The position numbers and the translations under genes are program-made. The notes under the pieces are model-generated. The model had not been told where the DNA came from, searched no databases, and worked only from the letters and a program-made list of their open reading frames with translations. Of a DNA stretch of 64,000 nucleotides, positions 1 through 8,679 are shown one piece after another. Source of the stretch: an uncultured Bacteroidales bacterium (lineage in GTDB: Bacteria; Bacteroidota; Bacteroidia; Bacteroidales; Muribaculaceae); contig CAMWPM010000006.1 of assembly GCA_947176235.1 (NCBI GenBank), positions 1 through 64,000 of the forward strand, in the 5' to 3' direction. Each line of letters starts with the position of its first letter. Positions within the stretch are counted from its first letter, which is position 1.

Positions 1-1152
1 GGGGCGGACGGTGCCGAGGAATCGGGAGGAGAAGGTGGAGAGGAGTTGGTCGGAGAGGGCGAGCATCCGGCGGGTGCGCCGGTGTTTTTCGTCCTGGGGT
101 ACGACGGGGGTGATGGTGAGTGCGCGTGTGCCGGGGCGTTCGCTGTAGGTGAAGACGTGGAGGCGGGAGATGGGGAGGGTCTGGATGAAGTCGTGGGAGC
201 GGCGGAAGCGTTCGGGTGTCTCTCCCCGGGCTCCGACGATGAGGTCGACGCCGATGAATGCGTGGGGGATTGCCTGGCGGATGCGCTGCATTTTGTGGCG
301 GAATAGGGTGGTGTCGTAGTGGCGGCGCATGAGGGCGAGGACTTCGTCGTCGCCGCTCTGGAGGGGGACGTGGAAGTGGGGCATGAAGCGGCGTGAGGTG
401 GCTACGAAGTCGATGATTTCGTCGGTGAGGAGGTTGGGCTCGATGGATGATATGCGGTAGCGGTGGATGCCGTCGACGGTGTCGAGGGCGCGGATGAGGG
501 AGAGGAATGTGTCGGGGGTGCCGTTGCCGAAGTCGCCGATGTTGACGCCTGTGATGACGATTTCTTTTCCGCCTTGCTCGGCGACGCGGCGTGCCTGGTC
601 AATGATGGACGGGATGGTGCCGGAGCGTGAGCGTCCGCGTGCCATGGGGATGGTGCAGTAGGTGCAGTAGTAGTTGCATCCGTCCTGGACTTTGAGGAAG
701 TAGCGTGTGCGGTCGCCGCGTGAGCATGAGGGGGTGAAGGTGCGGATGGCGGGTGTGGGTGTGACTTCGAGGAGGGTGGTGCGTGACTGGAGCCAGCGGT
801 CGAGGTAGGCGAGGAGCTGGTGCTTGCGGTCGGTGCCGGCGACGATGGCGACTCCGGGTAGTGCGGCTATCTGGGGTGCCTGAAGCTGTGCGTAGCAGCC
901 GGTGACGATGATGGGGGCGTGGGGGTAGCGGCGGTGGAATGAGCGGATTGTCTGGCGGCATTTTTTGTCGGCAATCTCGGTGACGGAGCAGGAGTTGATG
1001 ACGATGATGTCGGGGGTCTCGCCTGTGGCGACGCGTCGTAGCCCTCGCTCGGCGAAGAGTGTGGCGATGGTGGATGTCTCGGCGAAGTTGAGCTTGCAGC
1101 CGAATGTGTGGTAGAGGACTTTGGCGGATTGGAATGCTGTGGGGTCGATCAT
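1..1152 (-). CDS. mtaB: tRNA t6A37 methylthiotransferase MtaB (3' end outside window)
   Basis: Radical-SAM enzyme that methylthiolates N6-threonylcarbamoyladenosine at tRNA position 37. The minus-strand reading frame is open from the ATG at 1150-1152 to the window edge (384 codons), so the C-terminal TRAM region is missing. The N-terminal UPF0004 domain shows the three cluster cysteines (about C19, C55, C86; HTFGCKLN, NSCSVTE, VTGCYAQ). The radical-SAM motif is DGCNYYCTYCTIP (C159, C163, C166), followed by GVNIGDFG and HVPLQSGDD. The HTFGCKLN start and the gap pattern favour MtaB over MiaB or RimO. The start codon overlaps the stop of the upstream small membrane protein by ATGA, implying translational coupling. 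Confident at family level. Confidence 0.93.
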   Translation of the reverse strand, partial: MIDPTAFQSAKVLYHTFGCKLNFAETSTIATLFAERGLRRVATGETPDIIVINSCSVTEIADKKCRQTIRSFHRRYPHAPIIVTGCYAQLQAPQIAALPGVAIVAGTDRKHQLLAYLDRWLQSRTTLLEVTPTPAIRTFTPSCSRGDRTRYFLKVQDGCNYYCTYCTIPMARGRSRSGTIPSIIDQARRVAEQGGKEIVITGVNIGDFGNGTPDTFLSLIRALDTVDGIHRYRISSIEPNLLTDEIIDFVATSRRFMPHFHVPLQSGDDEVLALMRRHYDTTLFRHKMQRIRQAIPHAFIGVDLIVGARGETPERFRRSHDFIQTLPISRLHVFTYSERPGTRALTITPVVPQDEKHRRTRRMLALSDQLLSTFSSRFLGTVRP

Positions 1153-1556
1153 CGCAGGTGGCGTCGGACTATGATGGGGATCATGATTGAGGTGTAGATC
1201 TGTATGGCTCCTCCGGCGAGGGTGAATGCGAGCCAGTCGCGTGCGGTGGTTGGGTTGTAGAATAGGAAGAATGCTGCGACGCAGAAGAACAGTGCGCTCC
1301 AGGATTCGATGCGGTAGAGGCGACGGAGGCGTAGAATCTCGCCGGTGTAGGGGGTGAATATGCGGCAGATGATGAGGAGCAGGGCTCCTGCGGCGTAGAT
1401 GTAGCGGAAGGTTTGTGACCCGAGGCGGAATACGGGGAGGATGGTGCCTGTCATGATAAGGAGCATGGCGATGGTGGTGAGCCAAAGCCAGATGGGGCGG
1501 GGCTGTCGGCCAAGGACTGCCTGGGGTGTGCCGGGGGCTTGTTGTCGGGGATCCAT
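1149..1556 (-). CDS. small four-helix membrane protein, unknown function
   Basis: 135 residues with four hydrophobic segments, at roughly residues 23-43 (WLWLTTIAMLLIMTGTI), 50-66, 85-101 and 108-128. A proline-rich, positively charged N-terminus precedes them and a basic tail IVRRHLR ends the protein. No family is recognised with certainty. It sits between the FtsB-like gene (18 bp stop-to-start gap) and mtaB (ATGA overlap), so the three are probably one transcript. It is an inner-membrane protein by composition; no catalytic motif is visible. Confidence 0.75.
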   Translation of the reverse strand: MDPRQQAPGTPQAVLGRQPRPIWLWLTTIAMLLIMTGTILPVFRLGSQTFRYIYAAGALLLIICRIFTPYTGEILRLRRLYRIESWSALFFCVAAFFLFYNPTTARDWLAFTLAGGAIQIYTSIMIPIIVRRHLR

Positions 1557-1574
1557 GGGGTGCGTGGGTGGGAT

Positions 1575-1874
1575 TTATTTTTCAAATACGTAGACGTCTT
1601 CGTTGGTGCGCTGCATGTGGTACTGCTCGCGGACGATTTTTTCGAGTGTAGCGGGATCGGTGGCGAGGCGCCGGTTGAGTGACTGGTAGTAGAGGAATGT
1701 GTCGCGATGGTGCTCGATCTCGATTTCGAGGCGTTCGATCTCGGTGTTGTACTCGTAGTATTTCATCATTGAGTTGTCGTTGAAGAACGTGAGGAACACG
1801 ATAACTCCGACGACGGCGAAGAATGGCCATTTGCAGTAGCGGTGGCACCAATGGATGAATCTGTTGGTCTGCAT
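1575..1874 (-). CDS. FtsB/DivIC-like septum formation initiator
   Basis: Bitopic division protein of the FtsB/DivIC type. A short cytoplasmic N-terminus is followed by one membrane segment (WPFFAVVGVIVFLTFF), a coiled-coil (EYNTEIERLEIEIEHHRD) and the family's C-terminal pattern in which a leucine/isoleucine stretch precedes a REQYHM motif. That motif corresponds to the conserved aRE.y.m signature of Bacteroidetes FtsB homologues. The ATG at 1872-1874 (MQTNRF) is chosen over a further upstream TTG because the -10-like TAAATTTG box lies at 1913-1920. That leaves a leader of about 30 nt. Length of 99 residues is normal. In the cell it would act in the FtsQLB-type complex at midcell. Confidence 0.85.
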   Translation of the reverse strand: MQTNRFIHWCHRYCKWPFFAVVGVIVFLTFFNDNSMMKYYEYNTEIERLEIEIEHHRDTFLYYQSLNRRLATDPATLEKIVREQYHMQRTNEDVYVFEK

Positions 1875-1912
1875 CAAGAGAGATTGGATGGTGGATGTCA
1901 ATTATAGGGATG

Positions 1913-1920
1913 CAAATTTA
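1913..1920 (-). promoter_or_regulatory. Bacteroidetes -7 box for the ftsB-like/mtaB transcript
   Basis: TAAATTTG on the minus strand matches the TAnnTTTG -7 element of Bacteroidetes sigma-ABfr promoters and lies 39 nt upstream of the ATG. No good -33 TTTG is visible, so the call rests on the -7 box and position. Confidence 0.45.
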
Positions 1921-1998
1921 CGAAAAAAGCGTGACATGGGATAATTTTTGTGTTTTTTTGACAGGTGGGGCGTGGTATTTTGGTTGTAATTTTGTGTG

Positions 1999-2026
1999 GG
2001 AGTTAGGAGTTAGGAGTTAGGAGTTG
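1999..2026. repeat. short tandem repeat (GGAGTTA)
   Basis: Three perfect copies of GGAGTTA followed by a GGAGTTG copy lie in the intergenic gap between the ftsB-like gene and the acquired-looking operon. No function is evident. Heptamer slippage would alter only spacing in non-coding DNA. Confidence 0.8.
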
Positions 2027-2117
2027 GGGAGGGAAAGAGGAATTTGACATTGCGGGAAAAATGAGGTCCACGCCTGATGTGGGGGCGTGGACAGGGGGAG
2101 GGGGATGGGATATGGGG

Positions 2118-4277
2118 TTATCTGGATGCCCAGGTTGCTAATTCATCGAGCAGGGATGAGCAGGAGTGACCGGCTTTTCGGACTTCGTCGACCATAAGTA
2201 CCTGAGGAGTGCGCCACCAGATGATATAATCTCCAACGAAACGTGATGGATATGTCTGGAAAATCTGTTTAGGAGAGGAAAGGAGACATTCAAACGGTGT
2301 CTTATATCCTTTCTCTCTGTTGACCCATCCAAAGTTGTATTCGCTACGAGCAAAGAAGCGGTTCCAGTGCCATTGGAGAATGTCGGTGGTGATGATGTAG
2401 AGGATGAACAGCTGTTCCTTGGGGTCAGAAACCTTATCGAGTGCGCCCTCATTCTTTGCCATCATTTCAGCAATAAAGTCCTTATGACGCGCAGTCCTCC
2501 ATGCCATAACGTTACAACCGAGATTCATAACTTCCTTGGCAAAACGGCATACAACGGGATGGTTGGCGTAGTCGACGTAATCGTTTTCGCCGGTTTCCCA
2601 CCAACAAACGTTGCTATTGGATTGATAAATTCCGGTAGAGAGGAACTCTCCCCAAATGCCGTTGAATTCTTTTTTATCGTTATCGTTGAAGCATCTTATT
2701 GCCACGTAAGCCTTAAATATGGCAGAGAGATTCTCAAAGGTTATGTCTTTTAACATGTTCTTCTCTTCAGCCAGAGCGAACTCGATTGAGAAAATTTCCG
2801 GCTCGAGTTCCAGAACGAGATTACCGATACGTCCTTTCAATGCCGAATCATTGTCCATCTGTTTTATGAGGTCCTTGAATCGTGAATCGGAATTGATCAA
2901 GAATGCTTTGTAGCGCTCGATGTCACGCTGTTCGGTACGGAAGCCCTGCAGGACCGGATTGTCGACCCTAAGAGTCTGATAGACATCGGGAGAAATCAGC
3001 CTGCGGATTGATTCTATCATAGCCGGCCACTCACGGATAGCACGATCGGCGGTGTTACCAATGAGATTTCTCACCACTCTAAGAAACTCGGAGATACCAT
3101 TGAGTGACCCATATTTACGGATAAATAGAATGGCAGCAAACAACCCAAGTTGATACAGGGGATGATTTTCAGAAGAATCGGACAGAATCCATTCTATGGG
3201 CTTTTTCAGTCCTTCGGCCTCATCCCAGTTAAGGCTGACTGTAATATTGGGACTCAGAAGAAAATCGTCAGTCAGGATGTCGAAAGAGTGAATCAACAGC
3301 GCAAGGTTTGAATCGTCGGAATATATCAATTGAAGGACAGGAGGAGCCATGTAGTCAAAATCCTTAGGGGGTGTCTCACGTCGCTTCAATGAGCTTATGA
3401 AGATCATCTGAGTCATGAATCTAAGCCATGCAATGAATTGCTTATCGGTGACAAACTCATTCTTTTCGCGGAATCTCCAAAGGTTCTTTACCCAGTCATA
3501 TTCAATTTTACCCTTTACGTCGGCACTCAACTCGGATTCATCGATAATCTTATAGAAATTGGATTTGAATATTTCAAAATTACTAAGCTTCTTACCGCGA
3601 GCATTCATACGAGTGTAAATTTCCTCACCAAGTCCAAACTTGCGGAGTGGGAGGAAGTAGAATGATACGGCTGCGATTTCGGGATCAGCGGTCAGCCGCT
3701 CAAATAGTACACCACAATCATTACCAGCAAGACGCGGATGAGTACGAATGGCCTCAAGAACGTTGATGAAGCCCATCACGGATGGGTCGAGCTTCCAGTT
3801 CTCGTCAAACCAGTCGGCTTCTTTGAGAAAGAAGTGATTAAAGTTATTGTCAGTCGGTATGATCTCGGTGCATAATCTGAACAAGAAATCGGCACTCGAC
3901 GGACGGGTCTGATAAACGAATCGAAGCAGAATCCGAGCTATTTCACTGTCAGGAGTCAGTCTGCCTGCTTTGTTTGCCAGAAACCAGTGGATCAGCCAAA
4001 GAGTGGTCAGTCTCTGCTGCCCATCGATAGGAATGAACGCAGTCTTTTCGGTGTCGTTCTCGTCGTATTTGCGTTCGTATCCATAAATAAAATCAAGCGG
4101 AGCGGGAGAATTGTCAACAGCTGCCGAAAGGATGTGATTGAGAATTCCGTCACGGATTTTTGTCGCATTATCGCGTCCTTGAGCGTAATCACGTTGAATA
4201 ACCGGAATCTCGATACGGTTGTAATCTGCCAACGTGCTCCACAAAGTACGTTTCTTTCCAAGAGAGTCGTCACACAT
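2118..4277 (-). CDS. DUF262 (GmrS/ParB-like) protein with unassigned C-terminal half
   Basis: About 719 residues. The N-terminal DUF262 domain is clear: the VIQRDYAQGR motif near residues 26-35, the nucleotide-handling DGQQR motif at 85-89 (FIPIDGQQRLTTLWL), and the second conserved block YTRMNARGKKLSNFEIFKS near 225. In GmrSD-type and SspE-type systems this domain binds or hydrolyses nucleotides and senses modified DNA (family knowledge). The C-terminal 450 residues show no DUF1524 His-based nuclease motif, so it probably lacks its own nuclease or uses an unknown one. The ATG at 4275-4277, 5 bp after the upstream stop, is preferred to an overlapping TTG. It is the last gene of the four-gene operon and AT-rich relative to its flanks. 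Confidence 0.85.
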   Translation of the reverse strand: MCDDSLGKKRTLWSTLADYNRIEIPVIQRDYAQGRDNATKIRDGILNHILSAAVDNSPAPLDFIYGYERKYDENDTEKTAFIPIDGQQRLTTLWLIHWFLANKAGRLTPDSEIARILLRFVYQTRPSSADFLFRLCTEIIPTDNNFNHFFLKEADWFDENWKLDPSVMGFINVLEAIRTHPRLAGNDCGVLFERLTADPEIAAVSFYFLPLRKFGLGEEIYTRMNARGKKLSNFEIFKSNFYKIIDESELSADVKGKIEYDWVKNLWRFREKNEFVTDKQFIAWLRFMTQMIFISSLKRRETPPKDFDYMAPPVLQLIYSDDSNLALLIHSFDILTDDFLLSPNITVSLNWDEAEGLKKPIEWILSDSSENHPLYQLGLFAAILFIRKYGSLNGISEFLRVVRNLIGNTADRAIREWPAMIESIRRLISPDVYQTLRVDNPVLQGFRTEQRDIERYKAFLINSDSRFKDLIKQMDNDSALKGRIGNLVLELEPEIFSIEFALAEEKNMLKDITFENLSAIFKAYVAIRCFNDNDKKEFNGIWGEFLSTGIYQSNSNVCWWETGENDYVDYANHPVVCRFAKEVMNLGCNVMAWRTARHKDFIAEMMAKNEGALDKVSDPKEQLFILYIITTDILQWHWNRFFARSEYNFGWVNREKGYKTPFECLLSSPKQIFQTYPSRFVGDYIIWWRTPQVLMVDEVRKAGHSCSSLLDELATWASR

Positions 4278-4282
4278 AATAA

Positions 4283-6133
4283 TCAATTATTGCGGAATTC
4301 ATTAATAATACGTTTAATTTCATCAAAATATGCTTGCTGATCGTTTTTGCTCCAATAATATGGTTGAGTATCAGCATTGCTATAGAATTTGAGAAATACA
4401 TTACGTGTACAAGGAGGAATAAAACTGCCTTTTTTCTCGAGATGAATAATGCGGTCGCGTTTTACGGGGAATATAAAATTATTAAGAGCAGAATTATCAG
4501 GTTTAGAGAGTAGAGCCATGTTACCAAGAACGTGCTTATAATCCCCTTCGTTGAAAAGATTGTCAAATCGACTTCGAACCTCACTAACAATATCAATTGT
4601 CAGTTCATTTTCAGGTAAATCATAAAGACACTTGAGAGTGTTTTTATCAGATTCTATATCAATTGTCACAGTCTGTTGATTACCATTATAATCAATGAAT
4701 GTCTTACGGATTGAAGAGATATTGAGAACTGATTTCCAAGTGTCTTCTATCCATTTACGCATTGCAGCAGTGGATTTAAGAGGTTCCTGAGAATTCTGAG
4801 CATTTATGTGTTCAAGACTCCACTTCTCCTTATTATCAATCCTGTTGTAGCGGTCGAAAGGGAATCGATTGAAGGGACCTTCCGTTACGGCATCACATGT
4901 TAGAACATTAAATAGGAGGAGAATGCGTTTTACGGCTTCCTTATCCGTCTGATAGTCGATTTTTGAGAGTTCGATATCATGAATAGATTCAAGAATCTCC
5001 GTTTTCAGTGCTTTACGAAATGCTTCTCTTCCGTTTCCTTCTGCTAACTTAAATATCTCATAAACTGTTTTACGATGAGAAGCGAGCAGGAATCCTACAT
5101 AGTGATATATAGTAGCGGATGTGTCGGGGGTGGCATCACAGAACCATGAGTCGACACGCGCGAATGCCTGTTTTATCTCAAGCCAAAGGCGGATAGCATT
5201 TTCAGCCTGAATAAGCGTAGATGCGTCATTTTCGGTAACCTTTTTTTCAAAGTAGAGATATGTGCCATACTGACCTTTGTTCTCTTTTTCGGCGAGCAGG
5301 CGGAAAATCAGTTCAATGTGATTATCGAGACCTTCGGACAAGGGGGATGCGAGAAAACCCCATTTTGACGGTTTCCTCAATTCAATCTCCATTCTATGCC
5401 ACTCATTGTTCAATTCGGACTGACGCAAGGACAGCTCTTCTCCCTGGTAAATCCCCTTGAGTTTAGTCAGTAACAGGGCCTTGACGAGTTCAGCATTAGT
5501 CAGGGGAATTTTCCCTACGTTAAGACGATTGAAAACATCAATATTCTCATTACGGTCGGTTGACTCAGTGTTGTACCAAATGATATTGACATGATTGCGG
5601 AGGACTGTGATATATGACAGAATAAATCCGTTGTCTTTCTTTTTCTGTTCTGAAATCCAATTGTTGATCTTAGTCCATGCTTCACTCATGTAGTGAAAAT
5701 CCGGGTCATCGTGATTCAATTTTCCGTTCACAACTAAATCGGAGATAAAATTATTACTCTTCGTACGTGTTTCAAACTTGATTTCAAATGGCTTATAGAA
5801 CGAGCCTGAAGGATCAAGAGCATGAAGAAGCAGATATAGGGTGGTGAGACGTTGCTGACCATCAATTACTTCCCAAGCTCCCGGGAAAGAAACGGACGGG
5901 GCAACGACGATAGGTTGGAGACAGTAGCTATCAGATGAATTACGTTGCATTTTTGAGAATGACAAAATATCATTCAAAAGAGCCTCGACATGGATGTCGG
6001 CGTCCCAGCGATAACCTCTCTGATAATCGGGAATTAAAAAAGTTTCACGTTCAATTCCGCGTGATTCCGCTGTGGGGGAAACTGATATAAGACGGTCAAG
6101 TTCGTTGACCGGGATTGCCTTGATAATATTCAT
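4283..6133 (-). CDS. GmrSD-like DUF262-DUF1524 protein (putative modification-dependent nuclease)
   Basis: 616 residues. DUF262 N-terminal domain: PDYQRGYRWD at 35-44, DGQQR at 91-95, and FNRLNVGKIPLTNAELVKA at 201-219. DUF1524 HNH-like C-terminal domain: WSLEHINAQN with the candidate catalytic His at 442, then LGNMALLSKPDNSALNN and the KRDRI stretch near the end, as in the GmrD half of type IV restriction enzymes. Both halves are present, so it resembles fused GmrSD or SspE. Family knowledge suggests NTP-stimulated cleavage or nicking of modified DNA; the substrate here is unknown. It is preceded by the KAP NTPase (51 bp gap) and followed 5 bp later by a second DUF262 protein. Confidence 0.88.
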   Translation of the reverse strand: MNIIKAIPVNELDRLISVSPTAESRGIERETFLIPDYQRGYRWDADIHVEALLNDILSFSKMQRNSSDSYCLQPIVVAPSVSFPGAWEVIDGQQRLTTLYLLLHALDPSGSFYKPFEIKFETRTKSNNFISDLVVNGKLNHDDPDFHYMSEAWTKINNWISEQKKKDNGFILSYITVLRNHVNIIWYNTESTDRNENIDVFNRLNVGKIPLTNAELVKALLLTKLKGIYQGEELSLRQSELNNEWHRMEIELRKPSKWGFLASPLSEGLDNHIELIFRLLAEKENKGQYGTYLYFEKKVTENDASTLIQAENAIRLWLEIKQAFARVDSWFCDATPDTSATIYHYVGFLLASHRKTVYEIFKLAEGNGREAFRKALKTEILESIHDIELSKIDYQTDKEAVKRILLLFNVLTCDAVTEGPFNRFPFDRYNRIDNKEKWSLEHINAQNSQEPLKSTAAMRKWIEDTWKSVLNISSIRKTFIDYNGNQQTVTIDIESDKNTLKCLYDLPENELTIDIVSEVRSRFDNLFNEGDYKHVLGNMALLSKPDNSALNNFIFPVKRDRIIHLEKKGSFIPPCTRNVFLKFYSNADTQPYYWSKNDQQAYFDEIKRIINEFRNN

Positions 6134-6184
6134 AATATTGGGGTACTCTTAATGATTAGTCTCTTAATAAGTCAGGGCTTATTG

Positions 6185-8173
6185 TTATTTCCAATTCATA
6201 AGAGCCATGTGATAGTCATAGGCATGAATAATCAGTTGGGCGATTATTTCAATGACTTTATCATCCTCAAATTGAAATGTGCTCTTGAAGTTAATCCAGT
6301 AAGAAACCATCACACTAAGATGGTCGTTCTGCCAACCTTTGTTGCATCTATAAGCCTGTTCTTCGGTGAAACTCGGGAATATCTTAATTTCTGTTTCGGG
6401 GTAGGTGCGACCTTCAAAAAAGTATTTATCTCTAAGTAAGGGAATCAGGAATGAGTCAAAATTGTCAAGTGCATTTTTCACAATTACCTCAGAATACAAT
6501 GTTTCCCAATCAGACCCAATAACCCTATCGGGGCGTCGGACCTTAGTTTCCAACTCAATCTCCAAAGCAATCTTTTCAGGGCGAACAACGGGACGGAACG
6601 CAACATTGAAACGTTTGCCATCAGGAAAGTAGACAAAAAGACCCCCTTTATCGGTGATCGGTCGTTGCTTAATCATCGGAATATCGTTACGGACATCCTT
6701 TATGTAGCTGGAAACTTTGGACTGAAGTGTATGGAGGAGCCTGTTGACGTCGACAGTTGGAAGTGAGGATGAGTCGGATACATTAGTAATAGATGACTTG
6801 TCAATAATCGATCGGATTCGTCTCTCGAAAAATTCTGCTTTATCTCCATCGAGACCACCCAAAGATTTGTCAATACAACCCTCAATTTTCTCCAACAGAA
6901 AAATAATATCATTAAGTCGTCTGGAAAGAAAGGGATCCTGTTTACAGGCACCTTCAAGGACCATCCTCCAGTCGACATCCTCTTCGTCGGACTCAATATC
7001 AATATTGAATTTTGAAGCTATTGCTTTGTTCCAAGAAGTGAAATTGGGGGACTCGGAAAGCATCCTGTAAACTTTAGGATAACTAATCTGAATTGAAACA
7101 ACTGCAAATGTAGATATACGACCTTCCCTTGATTTGGAGAATTCTTCATCCGAGTCCTTCCCGTCAGCAGCAATACAGGAAAGTAGAGACAATGTGTTGA
7201 TCAACCGCTTGATTGAACGAGGATTTTTCCCAACAGAATGTTCAACAATCTCGTGAATTGGATTCATCAGTACCGGATCCTCCATTTCGCTCGGATTAAC
7301 AAATTGGATCTTCACTAAAGATTTCATGACAAAATCGTCAGGTTGATAACTACTTACCGGTAAAGAGAAAGGAACCTGAATAATTTTGTCGAAGAATGAG
7401 CGGAATTCTCGTTCATTCTTTTCCGTCATTTCTCCAAATTTCGGTTTCAACCCTTTTACAATAACATCGTAATCAATAGCGAGGACAAAAATGCAATTTT
7501 CAAGTGTGAAAACATTTTTGAGAAGCTCCAGGATTTCAACGGCAAGAGGAGGATTAAGACGATCAAGGTCATCTACAAAAACAATAACTCCTTTTTTTCG
7601 ACTATAACTTTTGTCATTTTCATTCTTAGGCTTGATCAAATGGTCAATTGCCTTACTGATTTCTTTCCGAAGATCGGAAATACTGAAAATCGGAGGAGTG
7701 TCGGATTCCGAAAATTTTGTCCTGACTCCAAATCCTTCAATAATTTTAGCGCCAGTGTCACCGACCGAAATTTTCAGAGCTTCACGACCAAATCCTAATG
7801 CGAAGTTTCCAAGCCCTGACAAAATCTTGCGTGCCTTGTCTCTCAAATCGTGATTGTCTTTAGCAATGCAATCGATAATGTGCTCAAGAATCCGGACAAC
7901 AGTCATTTCAGGGGAGGAGAGCATTGAATATTCCCATGTATTTACCGTAACCCCAACGAAAGACTTCTCTTTTCCACAAAGTTTATCGTGAAGATTATTC
8001 ATCAAAGAAGTCTTACCGCTACCCCATTCGCCTTGCAGAGCAATAGTGATAGGCGCTGAAGAACTTTCAATGAATTTAACGAGACCATTGATATATCTGT
8101 TAATGCCCAAATCGCTATCCTTTTTTTCGGGCATATCAGACAATGAAGTAGTAAAATAAATATCTTCGTTCAT
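6185..8173 (-). CDS. KAP-family P-loop NTPase
   Basis: 662 residues. Walker A GEWGSGKTS sits at about 48-56 and Walker B VIVFVDDLDR at 196-205, with the DDLDRL signature typical of the KAP clade of STAND-like P-loop ATPases. KAP members usually carry membrane segments within the NTPase domain; here the stretch between the Walker motifs (FALGFG region, about 120-150) is only weakly hydrophobic, so it may be soluble. The last 170 residues match nothing I recognise. KAP NTPases recur in phage-defence loci (family knowledge). A role here as the energy-dependent sensor or switch for the DUF262 nucleases is inference. It starts 35 bp after the zinc-finger gene and is AT-rich. Confidence 0.88.
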   Translation of the reverse strand: MNEDIYFTTSLSDMPEKKDSDLGINRYINGLVKFIESSSAPITIALQGEWGSGKTSLMNNLHDKLCGKEKSFVGVTVNTWEYSMLSSPEMTVVRILEHIIDCIAKDNHDLRDKARKILSGLGNFALGFGREALKISVGDTGAKIIEGFGVRTKFSESDTPPIFSISDLRKEISKAIDHLIKPKNENDKSYSRKKGVIVFVDDLDRLNPPLAVEILELLKNVFTLENCIFVLAIDYDVIVKGLKPKFGEMTEKNEREFRSFFDKIIQVPFSLPVSSYQPDDFVMKSLVKIQFVNPSEMEDPVLMNPIHEIVEHSVGKNPRSIKRLINTLSLLSCIAADGKDSDEEFSKSREGRISTFAVVSIQISYPKVYRMLSESPNFTSWNKAIASKFNIDIESDEEDVDWRMVLEGACKQDPFLSRRLNDIIFLLEKIEGCIDKSLGGLDGDKAEFFERRIRSIIDKSSITNVSDSSSLPTVDVNRLLHTLQSKVSSYIKDVRNDIPMIKQRPITDKGGLFVYFPDGKRFNVAFRPVVRPEKIALEIELETKVRRPDRVIGSDWETLYSEVIVKNALDNFDSFLIPLLRDKYFFEGRTYPETEIKIFPSFTEEQAYRCNKGWQNDHLSVMVSYWINFKSTFQFEDDKVIEIIAQLIIHAYDYHMALMNWK

Positions 8174-8208
8174 TTTCTAAAGGATGTCGAGCAGAGTGAG
8201 TAACTTTG

Positions 8209-8589
8209 TTATCTTGCGGGAGCGTGTTTGCCTTTTCCGTTTCCATTTGGGTGACGAGAGCAATAACTTGAAGTGAGAGAAGAAAGGGTAGAAGAACTAA
8301 TGCCGCAAAATCTACATGTGTATTTGCTTTTTATTCCTCCAGGGAATGGCTTATGCTTTCCCTTACCGTTCCCAAGTGGATGGCGTGAGCAATAACTTGA
8401 GGTTAAAGATGAAATGGAGGGTGATGAGGTGCCACAATATTCACAAATGTACTTAGAAGATTCAGGACCATCGTAAAGAGAATGCTTGCCCTTCCCATTT
8501 CCAAGAGGATGACGGGAGCAGTAGCTTGATGTCAGAGAAGAGACACTTGAAAAAGATGTCCCGCAATATTCACAATAATATTTTGCCAT
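8209..8589 (-). CDS. triple C2CH zinc-finger repeat protein
   Basis: 126 residues made almost entirely of three 43-residue repeats. Each reads C-x2-C-x14-C-x2-H (C6, C9, C24, H27; C49, C52, C67, H70; C92, C95, C110, H113). Each ends in an RHP-x-GNGKGKH box with a further conserved His (36, 79, 122). The pattern predicts three zinc knuckles with a basic Gly/Lys tail, suited to nucleic-acid or protein binding. Function is unknown. It is the first gene of the operon with the KAP NTPase and the two DUF262 proteins. The near-identical repeats (SSLTSSYCSRHP in all three) point to recent internal duplication. ATG at 8587-8589. Confidence 0.8.
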   Translation of the reverse strand: MAKYYCEYCGTSFSSVSSLTSSYCSRHPLGNGKGKHSLYDGPESSKYICEYCGTSSPSISSLTSSYCSRHPLGNGKGKHKPFPGGIKSKYTCRFCGISSSTLSSLTSSYCSRHPNGNGKGKHAPAR

Positions 8590-8637
8590 ATTATAAGATT
8601 TATTTAGGGTTTATATCATTAGATTAATAGATTTAAT

Positions 8638-8675
8638 AAGAGTGGTTGTGTCAAAAAAGAGGACACAACACTCTT
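8638..8675 (-). terminator. strong hairpin downstream of the structured RNA
   Basis: AAGAGT plus GTTGTGTC (8638-8652) pairs with GACACAAC plus ACTCTT (8662-8675), a 14-bp stem with one bulge. On the minus strand the loop is U-rich and the stem is followed by UUAUUAAAU, so it could terminate or attenuate minus-strand transcription about 50 nt before the zinc-finger gene. The plus strand has no U-tract. Confidence 0.55.
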
Positions 8676-8679
8676 AGTC

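Noticed and set aside
402-961. Short minus and plus frames rich in Ser/Thr/Pro or Arg/His at the left edge
   Set aside because: Shadow frames of mtaB, whose real frame is open to the window edge.
8209-8589. Regularly spaced repeats resembling a CRISPR-like array
   Set aside because: The 129-nt periodicity is the coding sequence of three zinc-finger repeats; no spacers and no cas genes.
2118-8589. BREX, Dnd/Ssp or Zorya membership of the four-gene operon
   Set aside because: None of the hallmark genes of those systems (pglX/brxC, dndBCDE/sspBCD, zorAB) is in the window; only the DUF262 family is shared.
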